A stretch of 17,091 bases of DNA from CAZGAH01 sp964523295 (GTDB lineage: Bacteria > Desulfobacterota > Desulfovibrionia > Desulfovibrionales > Desulfovibrionaceae), in assembly GCA_964523295.1 (NCBI GenBank), contig CAZGAH010000090.1, positions 1-17,091 on the forward strand, written 5' to 3'. Position numbers and translations under genes: made by a program. How positions within the stretch are numbered: the stretch's first letter is position 1; each line of letters begins with the position of its first letter. A model generated the notes under the pieces. It was not told the origin of the DNA. It ran no database searches and was given only the letters and a program-made list of their open reading frames with translations. This document shows positions 1-7,188 of the stretch, piece after piece.

Positions 1-1
1 A

Positions 2-385
2 GGTGGAGGAATATTCGACGCTCGTGACGGGGGAATTTTGGGTTGTCAAAACGAGGTGAATGCCGCACACGCAAATTCGGACATGGCCAGGAAGCGCGGC
101 GGCAAGGAAAGCATTGTCATTTCCACGGCCCTGTCCGGCGAATTCGTGGAGATTCGTATCAGCGATACGGGCGGTGGTATCCCGAAAACCATCCAGGACA
201 AAATATTCAACCCGTTTTTCACCACAAAGGAGGTGGGAAGGGGAACAGGCCAGGGCCTGGCCATCACCCACTCCATCATGGACAAACACGGTGGAAGCAT
301 CTTTTTCGAATCTAAACCGGACCAGGGCACGACGTTCGTGTTGCTGTTCCCTTTTGAGCCCTGGCAGGCAAAGGAGAAATCATGA
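2..385 (+). CDS. Sensor histidine kinase, C-terminal ATPase part (5' end outside window)
   Basis: This is the HATPase_c half of a two-component histidine kinase, which would bind ATP and phosphorylate one or more of the response regulators that follow. In order the sequence shows an N-box (NAAHA), a G1 box (DTGGGIP), an F box (FNPFFTTK), a G2 box (GRGTGQGLA) and a terminal GTTF. The sensor and dimerisation domains lie outside the window. The stop overlaps the next start as ATGA. Upstream of the N-box the residues in this frame do not fit a kinase, whereas the +1-shifted frame reads EEYSTLVTGE, which resembles the usual run-up to an N-box. A frameshift near bases 30-60 is therefore likely, either a sequencing error or a real mutation. 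Confidence 0.85.
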   Translation, partial: GGGIFDARDGGILGCQNEVNAAHANSDMARKRGGKESIVISTALSGEFVEIRISDTGGGIPKTIQDKIFNPFFTTKEVGRGTGQGLAITHSIMDKHGGSIFFESKPDQGTTFVLLFPFEPWQAKEKS

Positions 386-1608
386 CGTGCCGCATTTTGT
401 TTGTCGATGATGAGCAAGGCATATTGCGCGGCATGCGGCGCATGCTCTTCGAGTTCATGGACTCCTGGGACATGCACTTTGCCGATTCCGGGGATAAAGC
501 CCTGGCCATTCTGCAAACGCAGCCCTTTGATATTGTGATCTCGGACTTGAAAATGCCTGGCATGGATGGCATCGCACTCCTCAAACACGTTCGAGAACTT
601 CACCCCGCTGTCGTGCGTATCGTTCTCTCGGGCTATTCAGACAGCATCCTTTTGTCCAAATCAACGATAGTCGCCCATCAGTTTCTGAGTAAGCCCGTTT
701 CCGTCAAGGAAATCCAGAAGGCCGTGCAACACGTACTCGCGCTCAGGGATTTGTTCCTGGACAGCACGCTCCAGGAGGCCATAACCCGTCTGGATACACT
801 GCCCGTGCTTCCAGCCACCTATGACCGACTCCTGCGCCTGGCCAGCTCCGAGACGGCCACGCTCAGGGAGATCACTGCCCTTGTCACACAAGACTTTGCG
901 CTGACCGCATCGATTCTCAAGCTGGTGAACAGCTCTTTCTTTGGCGGGCAACGCCATATCGAAGACCCTGCACATGCCGTGACCTTGCTGGGGGTGGGGG
1001 TCATTAAGGCATTGATTCTGTTGCAAAATTTCATCTCTACGTACAACCCTGACAAACACCCGAGGTTCGCCATCGAACTTCTGTGGAAGCACAGCCAGAA
1101 TACCGCATTTTTTGCCAAAATCATCTGCGAGTTGGAGAACCAGGAAAAGAAAATCACGGACTATGCCTTTATCGGCGGCCTGATGCACGACATCGGCAAA
1201 CTCATCCTGTCGGAATGTTGTGCGAGAGATTACCGCACCATTCTCAGCCTGGCCCGCGAGCGCAACATCACCAGCCACGAAGCGGAACGCGAAATCATCT
1301 CAAAAAGCCACGCGGAGATCGGCGCCTACCTCATGGGGTTGTGGGGTTTTGAAGCGACCACGATCCAGGCCGTGGCCTTTCACCACCGTCCCGGAGGAGC
1401 GGCGGGGCATTCATTGGTGGCCGCGGTACACGCGGCAAACGCCCTGGAGCATGAGCTCATGGTGCTGAATCCCGGCTATGCACCGCATCCCGTGGATATG
1501 GAATACCTCCAAACCCAGGGGCTGGCCGACCGCTATGACGTCTGGCGCGAGGCGTGCCGCAAACATATCGAGGACAGAGACGATGAACAACAAAGTCTTG
1601 TTCGTTGA
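382..1608 (+). CDS. Response regulator with HDOD output domain
   Basis: A 408-residue two-domain signalling protein. Residues about 4-120 form a REC receiver with the acidic pocket D9/D10, phospho-acceptor D55 (SDLKMPGMDG) and conserved K104 (SKP). Residues about 135-340 form an HDOD domain, with the typical opening LPVLPATYDRLL, the NSSFFG segment and an HDIGK motif at 269-273. HDOD domains are non-canonical HD relatives usually found as signalling modules; the true ligand here is unknown. The start is fixed by an AAGGAG Shine-Dalgarno at 371-376 and the 4-base overlap with the kinase gene, its likely phosphodonor. The 3' end overlaps the next regulator by 26 bases. Confidence 0.9.
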   Translation: MTCRILFVDDEQGILRGMRRMLFEFMDSWDMHFADSGDKALAILQTQPFDIVISDLKMPGMDGIALLKHVRELHPAVVRIVLSGYSDSILLSKSTIVAHQFLSKPVSVKEIQKAVQHVLALRDLFLDSTLQEAITRLDTLPVLPATYDRLLRLASSETATLREITALVTQDFALTASILKLVNSSFFGGQRHIEDPAHAVTLLGVGVIKALILLQNFISTYNPDKHPRFAIELLWKHSQNTAFFAKIICELENQEKKITDYAFIGGLMHDIGKLILSECCARDYRTILSLARERNITSHEAEREIISKSHAEIGAYLMGLWGFEATTIQAVAFHHRPGGAAGHSLVAAVHAANALEHELMVLNPGYAPHPVDMEYLQTQGLADRYDVWREACRKHIEDRDDEQQSLVR

Positions 1609-2800
1609 TGACGACGCCAAGGTGCTGGCCTCTTTTAAACGGAATCTGGGGGACATCTTCGACCTGGCCACGGCGTCGAGCGGCACACAAGGGCTGGAGG
1701 TGCTGCGCACCCAGGGGCCTTTTGCCGTGGTGATCTCGGACCTGAAGATGCCGGAGATGGATGGCCTGGCGTTCCTGTCCCAAGTCCGCGAGCAGCATCC
1801 AACCACGATCCGCGTGATGCTTACCGGATACGCAGACCTGGACGCGGCAATGGCTGCCGTGAACGAAAACCAGATTTTTCGCTTTCTCGCCAAACCATGC
1901 GACAACAAACGACTTGTGCAGACTCTTGAGGCCTGTATGGAACAACACAGGCTGGTCATGGCAGAGCGTGAATTGTTGCAAGGCACCCTGAGCGGCAGCA
2001 TCAGAGTCCTCACCGAGATGCTTGCCCTACTGAAGCCGGAGGTCTATGGCCGGGTTTCGCGCATCGTGCCCTACGTGCGCAGACTGTCCAAGGCCTTGCA
2101 CGATCCCAAGCCCTGGCAGACGGAGACCGCGGCCCGTCTGGCCTTGTTGGGTTTCATCGTTCTGCCCGACAAGATCATCAAGCGCCTGAATCTCGGTCGC
2201 CAACTTTCACCGGAAGAACACGACATATTCCGCCGCCACACCGAAGTGGCTGTGAAGCTGATTTCTAACATCCCGCGCATGGGGTCGATAGCCAGAATCA
2301 TCACCTGCCAGGACAAGAACTACGACGGAACAGGCCTCCCCCTGGATACTGAGGCGCTTACGCGGGAGAATATTCCCCTGGGCGCCCGAATCCTGAAAGT
2401 GGCTCTGGATTTCGACTCGCTTGTGAGCAACGGCGGCCACTCCAAGAAGGAGGCTCTGGTCATCATGTGGCACCGTCCCGGTGTGTACGACACTTCCGTT
2501 CTTGGGGCTTTGGAGCAAGTCTTGGGCGACGAGGCGAAATACCATATCATTTCAATTCCGGTTGCGGAACTCCAGGACAAAATGATTCTCATGGAGGACA
2601 TCCATCTCGCGCGGGGTGGCAAGCGGGTCAGGGTGCTCAGCCGCGGGCAGGAGATCAACCTGACAACAAAGGAGTACCTCGGCAAATATCTGGACCAGGG
2701 GTATATCGGCAAATCCGTCACGGTCATCAAACCCGTGACGGCTACACCCGCGGAAGGACCCGTTACAGCGGAAGGACCCGTTACAAATGAAACCGAATGA
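1583..2800 (+). CDS. Response regulator with degenerate HD-GYP-like output domain
   Basis: A 405-residue protein. Residues 1-120 are a REC domain with D9/D10/D11, phospho-acceptor D53 (SDLKMPEMDG) and K104 (AKP). Residues about 140-330 align with the HD-GYP fold: DKII at 196-199, the metal-site-like H219 in RRHTEVA, and NYDGTGLP at 246-253, which corresponds to the DGxGYP signature. The catalytic HD pair is missing: the place where HDIGKIGIPD is expected reads LLGFIVLPD (188-196), and the later HH pair is replaced by CQDK. The domain therefore looks unable to hydrolyse c-di-GMP and may be a sensor or scaffold. I chose ATG 1583, with GAGG nine bases upstream, because the REC domain begins there; the frame stays open further upstream. 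The C-terminus carries a duplicated AEGPVT and overlaps the next gene by 14 bases. Confidence 0.85.
   Translation: MNNKVLFVDDDAKVLASFKRNLGDIFDLATASSGTQGLEVLRTQGPFAVVISDLKMPEMDGLAFLSQVREQHPTTIRVMLTGYADLDAAMAAVNENQIFRFLAKPCDNKRLVQTLEACMEQHRLVMAERELLQGTLSGSIRVLTEMLALLKPEVYGRVSRIVPYVRRLSKALHDPKPWQTETAARLALLGFIVLPDKIIKRLNLGRQLSPEEHDIFRRHTEVAVKLISNIPRMGSIARIITCQDKNYDGTGLPLDTEALTRENIPLGARILKVALDFDSLVSNGGHSKKEALVIMWHRPGVYDTSVLGALEQVLGDEAKYHIISIPVAELQDKMILMEDIHLARGGKRVRVLSRGQEINLTTKEYLGKYLDQGYIGKSVTVIKPVTATPAEGPVTAEGPVTNETE
2750..2785 (+). repeat. 18-bp perfect tandem duplication at a gene junction
   Basis: Two identical adjacent 18-base units (2750-2767 and 2768-2785), each beginning GCGGAAGGACCC, encode a repeated AEGPVT at the C-terminus of the degenerate HD-GYP regulator. 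Each unit contains the purine run GGAAGG, and the second copy sits about ten bases upstream of the ATG at 2787, where it probably serves as the ribosome binding site of the GGDEF-EAL gene. Confidence 0.9.
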
Positions 2801-4880
2801 AATCGACAAACCCACCGTGCTCTTTGTGGACGACGAGGCCCGTGTTCTCAGGTCCCTGCAGCGGGTGCTTGGTGCCGAGCCCTTCAGGTTGCTCACTGCG
2901 GAATCCGCAGATGAGGCCTTGCTTCTCCTCTCCAGGGAACGGGTTGACGTCATCGTCAGCGATGAACGGATGCCCGGAATGTCCGGGGGCGACCTGTTGG
3001 CAGAGGTAAACAATCGCTATCCTGAAATCTGCCGCATCATGCTCACAGGGCATGCGAATATGGAAGCGGCCCTGAAGGCCATCAACGAAGGACGCATTTT
3101 CCGCTTTCTGATCAAGCCTGTCTCTCCATCCGAACTGGTTACCGTCATTCACAAGGCCTTGGAGGAACGCGACCATTCTCAAAAGCTATTCGAGTTTTCC
3201 CAGCAAGCCGGGGATGTGTGTAGTTTCGAGGTGACCTTTTCCTCGGACGGCACATACCGGGTGAGCTGGTCAACGAATGCCCGCACCTTGCTGCATTTGC
3301 CCGTGAACGCCCCCCTGGATAGCATCGATATCCTTTACAGCCGGTTGCATCCGGACGATCTGGGCCGTGTTCGCGAGTTGAACGAGGCATGCCTGCAAGG
3401 CCGTCTCTGCAACAACGCGGAATACCGCATCCTGAGCTTCGACGACCGTGTCCGCTGGATATCTCAGACAAGCGACCTGGCTGCCTCGACCGAGGGCAAG
3501 AGGCCCAGGTTACTGTCTGTGCTCAGGGATATCACTGAGATAAAGTGGCAGTACGATCAACTTGAGCACCAGGCTTTTCACGACCCGCTTACAGGCCTGG
3601 GCAACAGGACGTTGCTACGCGATCACCTGCAGAGAGTTTTAGCTGAAGCCGGGAAGGAAAAAATACGTGTGGCCCTGCTGTTCATCGACCTGGACGATTT
3701 CAAGCTCGTCAACGACTCCATGGGGCACACCTTTGGTGACGGGTTGCTGCAAGCCTTTGCCAAGCGCCTGGCTTCCATCGAACCGGCCGGTGCCTTGACC
3801 GTCAGGCTGGGGGGCGACGAGTTCGCCCAACTGCTGCTCATCAACAACTCGGATCAGGCACTGGATGCCGCTCGGGCGATCCAGACCTCCATGCAACTAC
3901 CCTTTGGCATCGGAGACTTTGAGCTGTTTATCACCGCGTCAATTGGCATCTCCATCGCCCCCAACACCGAAGTAGCCGGACTCGACCTGTTACGCGACGC
4001 GGACACCGCCATGTACGCGGCCAAGTCCATGGGCAAGGGCAGGTTCAAGCTCTTTGACACGTCAATGCACGACAGGGCTTCGGAGCGTTTCGTGCTGGTG
4101 AGCGAGATGCATAAAGCCTTGGCGCGGGACGAGTTCTACCTCGTTTTTCAACCCATCGTGGAGCTTAAATCCCTGACTATAGCCGGATTCGAGGCTTTAG
4201 CCCGCTGGCTCCATCCGGAGCGCGGTGTGGTCATGCCCGATACCTTCATCCCCGTGGCAGAGGACAGCGGACTTATCACTCAATTAGGCATGCAGGTCCT
4301 GAACAAGGCTTGCCAGCAAGCGCACGCATGGCGTTTGACCCACCCTGAATCTACTTTCTTCGTCAGCTTCAATGTCTCAGTGCAGCAGTTGCGGCAAGTG
4401 GGCCTGGTCTCAAGCCTGGAGGCTGCCATCAATCAATTCGGCCTCGATCCCGGGCGGATCAAGATCGAAATTACGGAAACCGGACTCATGGATGACGTGC
4501 AACTCTCCATGCGCATGCTGGGAAAACTCAAGGCCCTTGGTGTCAAGTTGCAGATCGACGATTTTGGCACGGGGTATTCATCGTTGAGCTACCTGCAACG
4601 CATCCCGGCCCATAGTCTCAAGGTGGACAAATCATTTGTCATGGGCATGGAGCACGATGAGGAAAAACGAGCCATCGTCAAAATCATTGTCGATCTGGCC
4701 CACAGCTTGAACCTCGAGGTCGTTGCAGAGGGTGTGGAAACCTGTGAGCAGCTGGCCATACTCCTCCATTTAGGGTGCGGATATGGTCAGGGCTACCTCT
4801 TTGACAAACCCCTTCCGCCCGAGGAGGCCATCTCGCGCAAGGCATACGCCTCACGCTTAGCCTCGTGCATGGCAACTTAG
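2787..4880 (+). CDS. Response regulator with PAS, GGDEF and EAL domains (c-di-GMP turnover)
   Basis: A 697-residue protein. REC occupies about 9-130 with D15/D16 and phospho-acceptor D59. A PAS_3-like sensor with its PAC tail occupies about 145-255. The GGDEF diguanylate cyclase domain has an intact GGDEF at 342-346, and no RxxD inhibitory site is visible at the usual distance upstream. The EAL phosphodiesterase domain starts with EAL at 469-471 and keeps the metal and catalytic motifs FNVS, EITET, DDFGTGYSS, the lysine in KVDKSFV, and AEGVE. Both synthesis and hydrolysis of cyclic-di-GMP thus look possible, probably switched by phosphorylation from the operon's kinase. It is soluble, with no membrane segment. 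It is the last gene of the operon, and I see no good intrinsic terminator after it. Confidence 0.92.
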   Translation: MKPNEIDKPTVLFVDDEARVLRSLQRVLGAEPFRLLTAESADEALLLLSRERVDVIVSDERMPGMSGGDLLAEVNNRYPEICRIMLTGHANMEAALKAINEGRIFRFLIKPVSPSELVTVIHKALEERDHSQKLFEFSQQAGDVCSFEVTFSSDGTYRVSWSTNARTLLHLPVNAPLDSIDILYSRLHPDDLGRVRELNEACLQGRLCNNAEYRILSFDDRVRWISQTSDLAASTEGKRPRLLSVLRDITEIKWQYDQLEHQAFHDPLTGLGNRTLLRDHLQRVLAEAGKEKIRVALLFIDLDDFKLVNDSMGHTFGDGLLQAFAKRLASIEPAGALTVRLGGDEFAQLLLINNSDQALDAARAIQTSMQLPFGIGDFELFITASIGISIAPNTEVAGLDLLRDADTAMYAAKSMGKGRFKLFDTSMHDRASERFVLVSEMHKALARDEFYLVFQPIVELKSLTIAGFEALARWLHPERGVVMPDTFIPVAEDSGLITQLGMQVLNKACQQAHAWRLTHPESTFFVSFNVSVQQLRQVGLVSSLEAAINQFGLDPGRIKIEITETGLMDDVQLSMRMLGKLKALGVKLQIDDFGTGYSSLSYLQRIPAHSLKVDKSFVMGMEHDEEKRAIVKIIVDLAHSLNLEVVAEGVETCEQLAILLHLGCGYGQGYLFDKPLPPEEAISRKAYASRLASCMAT

Positions 4881-5077
4881 AGAACACGGGAATTATTTTG
4901 AAGCCGATCTGGTACGTACGCGAGTCGAGCTTCGAACTCGTGCTGTCAACGCTGCTCGCATTCGCCTGAGATTCGGAGCAGGTCCAATGATGCAAACATG
5001 AATGCAGGGGGAAATCAGCCAAGAGGCGGGCGGTGCAGGGATGGTCTGGCTGGTCAGGTGCTGTCGGAAGCGGGACG
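4881..5077. other. Spacer between signalling operon and transposon remnants
   Basis: About 200 bases with no supportable gene. A weak hairpin (CGAGT/ACTCG with a ten-base loop, around 4919-4942) is present but lacks a T-tract, so I do not call it a terminator. Confidence 0.5.
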
Positions 5078-5301
5078 TCAGAGGAAGAACCCGTATGCTT
5101 TTGACGGTGTCGCCTGACAGACGGGGAGCGCGCAGGCATGCGTGGTGTCGAGTTTGCCGCGATTGCGCGTATCGTCAAGGTATTGCCAGTTGGCAGCGCG
5201 ATAGCACATTTCGCAGAAGCGGGCCTTTTCACAACTGTCTCGAAGAGCACAGGGCGAAAGCCGAAGCGGGCATACCAGTCGTCGGGGAGGCTGCGGGAGG
5301 C
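5078..5301 (-). pseudogene. Remnant of a DUF4338 (DruA-family) domain
   Basis: Translating the minus strand in two frames gives RSLPDDWYARFGFRPVLFET (about 5298-5238), then after a frameshift CYRAANWQYLDDTRNRGKLD (5206-5147), ending AYGFFL before a stop at 5078. These match the hallmark pattern of DUF4338/PF14236 (LPxDWxxRYGxRPVLxETFV, then GTCYRAANW, TRGRGK and a terminal VYPL). This family includes the Druantia defence protein DruA, but is also common in insertion sequences. Only the C-terminal part of the domain remains and it is frameshifted, so it is certainly non-functional. It directly follows a different transposase remnant. Confidence 0.65.
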
Positions 5302-5765
5302 ATGGACACTGACACCGGGCTCGCTGCGTTTGGGATGGTGTTCCCAACACCAGCTCTCCTTCGCCTCCCGGTTGCAGATATTCTCGACCAGACTGCGGTC
5401 GTTGCAGGCGACGAAGCCGGCGAAATGCGTCGTCTGGGGGATCGGTGTCCAGATCTTCACGATGTTGCCCGCAATCGTCTCGCACGACAACGCCCCCTGA
5501 TATCAAAGGCATGCGACGGGAAAGACCGCGGCCGTTGCTCTCCTGCTGGGCCTGCAACGCATTGAATCCAATCAAGGGCGTAAGTGCCTCGTCTGTCAGC
5601 AGCGCCTCCTGGATCCCCAGGGCGCTCTGGAGTCCCCCAACGCAGCGCACGATCATCACCAACACGAATTGGATAAACGTATACAGGGCACCCTTGCGAT
5701 CCTGCGGAACCATCCTCACCAGCAGAGGCAAGGCCCCGAGTTCACGGATGTCGTGGAGCAGCTCG
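5302..5765 (-). pseudogene. Internally deleted IS4-like transposase remnant
   Basis: The first part reads HDIRELGALPLLVRMVPQDR, followed by FIQFVLVMIVR and LLTDEALTPLIGFNALQAQ, which resembles the N-terminus of a large DDE transposase family. After a frameshift near 5500 it reads ALSCETIAGNIVKI and then passes straight to NDRSLVENICNREAKESW (about 5403-5350) and HHPKRSEPGVSVH, which resemble the C-terminus of the same family. The whole catalytic middle, probably over 200 residues, is missing. No ATG is found; a stop codon lies just upstream of the first coding-like residues near 5765. Family assignment is from recalled sequence patterns, not a search. Confidence 0.6.
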
Positions 5766-5809
5766 TCTTTATTCTACAATTTAACGTTGCTCGATCTGCT
5801 TGGAGAAAA

Positions 5810-5846
5810 AATTTATGATTCAGTCTGAAAAAAATTTACTTGTCAA
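5810..5846 (-). promoter_or_regulatory. Possible promoter upstream of the transposase remnant
   Basis: On the minus strand a consensus -35 hexamer TTGACA lies at 5841-5846. The downstream AT-rich sequence contains a TCATAAAT stretch as a poor -10 at longer than ideal spacing (about 22). It would drive transcription into the decayed transposase. The AT-rich context makes chance matches likely. Confidence 0.3.
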
Positions 5847-6058
5847 ATTTTATATAAAACTTAGTAAATTGTTTTTATTTATAAGTGCTGATTGATATGG
5901 GGTTATTCTGTCAGAAAGTCGGTTTGAGCTGGGGAATGACTTGGTGCGCTGCAACCAGAATGCAATACGCTGGATGCCTATGCGCAATGCGTAAAAACTA
6001 TTTTCTCAAATGTTGTATAACACGATCTTGGATAAATATTGATTGGAATCGTAAATCT

Positions 6059-6226
6059 TTAGTTCTCTTCGTTGCCCATTCGCGTCCTGGTGCAGCTCGT
6101 TTTAACATCGCGTTTACGGTGTGTCATCACTGCGACACCCCGCCACGCTGCGTTTGCGCCGAATTTTCCAGACGCAAAGCGACCTTTGATGTCTTGGCAA
6201 CGTGCGACGAGTTGTTCAAAGTCCAT
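6059..6226 (-). CDS. Hypothetical small protein (55 aa), doubtful
   Basis: ATG at 6226 to TAA at 6059 encodes a basic 55-residue peptide starting MDFEQLVARCQDIKGRF. A GGAGG lies upstream but about 20 bases from the ATG, too far for a normal ribosome binding site. There is no signal peptide or membrane segment and no family I recognise. It may be a fragment of a decayed mobile gene. Confidence 0.25.
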   Translation of the reverse strand: MDFEQLVARCQDIKGRFASGKFGANAAWRGVAVMTHRKRDVKTSCTRTRMGNEEN

Positions 6227-6558
6227 CGGTGAGTTCGTGCAGTTACCCTCCTTTTCTTCACGTGTCGATCAACGCGGGCGGCGAGGGCCGCGACGTCGTC
6301 GGTGAGCTGCGGTGACGGGGGGGGCGGCGATCTGGTGGATGCCACCAGTGAAGGGGTGCGAAACGCGATTTCGTTCACCCTGGCCGGCAATGCCTTGATT
6401 GGCCAGCCACTTGTTATCCACTGCAAAGAGGTAACGCAGCCGATTGAGGGTGTTGTCGATTGTGGAAGCGAAATCTCGTCGGAGGGCACCCAGAGGGCAT
6501 CGCAGGTCGTATTTGCTTACGTGTTGACGGTATCGACATCATTTCAGAGTCACAGCGC

Positions 6559-7188
6559 CTACTCAAACGAACTCCCGTTCTCCTCGCTCTGCTCCGCCAC
6601 GGCCTCGACGGCGCGCCAGACTTCGGGGGCTTCGCCGAAGTGTTTTTTGGCGAGGCGCTGGCCCAGGGTGAAGGCCTTGACGTTCAGGGCGAGCAGGGCG
6701 GGGGGAAGGTTTTCTTCCAGGGCTTTGCGCATGGCGCGCGCGTCGGCGAAGGGCAGCAGGTGGGCAACCGCGCCGAGGACCATGGAGTTGAGGGTCAGGC
6801 GGTTGCCGATGCGCTCGGCGGCGAGCGTGGTGAAGGGCAGGCCGAGGTAGAGGCTGGTGGGGATCTGTTTGACCATGAAGCTGTCGAGCAGGAGCACTCC
6901 GCCAGGCTTGAGCTGGCTGTAGTAGTTGTTGCAGGCTTCCTGGCTCAGCGCGACGAGCAGGTCCAGGCGCTCGGTTTTCGGATAGCTGATCGGGTGCGAG
7001 CTGATCACGACGTCGGCCCGGCTTGCGCCGCCGCGGGCCTCGGGACCGTAGCTCTGGGTCTGGGTGACGTGGTATCCCTGTCCCAGGGCCAGGCCGTGGC
7101 CGAGGATCTTCCCCAGGGTGATGACGCCCTGTCCGCCCAGTCCGGAAAAGCGGATTTCGAAGCGGTCCAGCTCCTGCGTTTTCTTCAT
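6559..7188 (-). CDS. korC: 2-oxoacid:ferredoxin oxidoreductase, gamma subunit (2-oxoglutarate type)
   Basis: A 209-residue protein matching the catalytic gamma domain of pyruvate/2-oxoglutarate ferredoxin oxidoreductases. It shows GLGGQGV at 16-22, then SYGPEARGG and the NSMVLGAVAHL helix typical of the family. It is expected to assemble with the alpha, beta and ferredoxin subunits encoded just upstream to convert a 2-oxoacid plus CoA into acyl-CoA, CO2 and reduced ferredoxin. ATG 7188 is chosen because it overlaps the beta stop as ATGA and has GGCGAG upstream. The frame stays open far upstream, but only as a shadow of the beta gene. It is the last gene of the cluster. The substrate assignment rests on the D-A-B-C gene order and the beta subunit. 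Confidence 0.88.
   Translation of the reverse strand: MKKTQELDRFEIRFSGLGGQGVITLGKILGHGLALGQGYHVTQTQSYGPEARGGASRADVVISSHPISYPKTERLDLLVALSQEACNNYYSQLKPGGVLLLDSFMVKQIPTSLYLGLPFTTLAAERIGNRLTLNSMVLGAVAHLLPFADARAMRKALEENLPPALLALNVKAFTLGQRLAKKHFGEAPEVWRAVEAVAEQSEENGSSFE

Larger units (their letters stand above)
5766..6558. other. Non-genic or decayed region: AT-rich island plus unassigned coding-like DNA
   Basis: About 790 bases without a recognisable gene. The first part (5766-6060) is markedly AT-rich compared with everything around it. The second part (6061-6558) returns to the local GC level. On the minus strand it has an open frame with a coiled-coil-like PQLTDDVAALAARVDRHVKK (around 6315-6256) and, in a different frame, a short ORF at 6059-6226. 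I recognise neither. The different coding-like frames suggest broken genes rather than one intact gene. Confidence 0.5.

Noticed and set aside
1478..1582. Upstream extension of the degenerate HD-GYP regulator
   Set aside because: The frame is open there but overlaps the HDOD gene, and the receiver domain begins exactly at ATG 1583 with its own GAGG.
4919..4942. Hairpin after the GGDEF-EAL gene as a terminator
   Set aside because: Seven-pair stem with a wobble, a ten-base loop and no T-tract; too weak to call.
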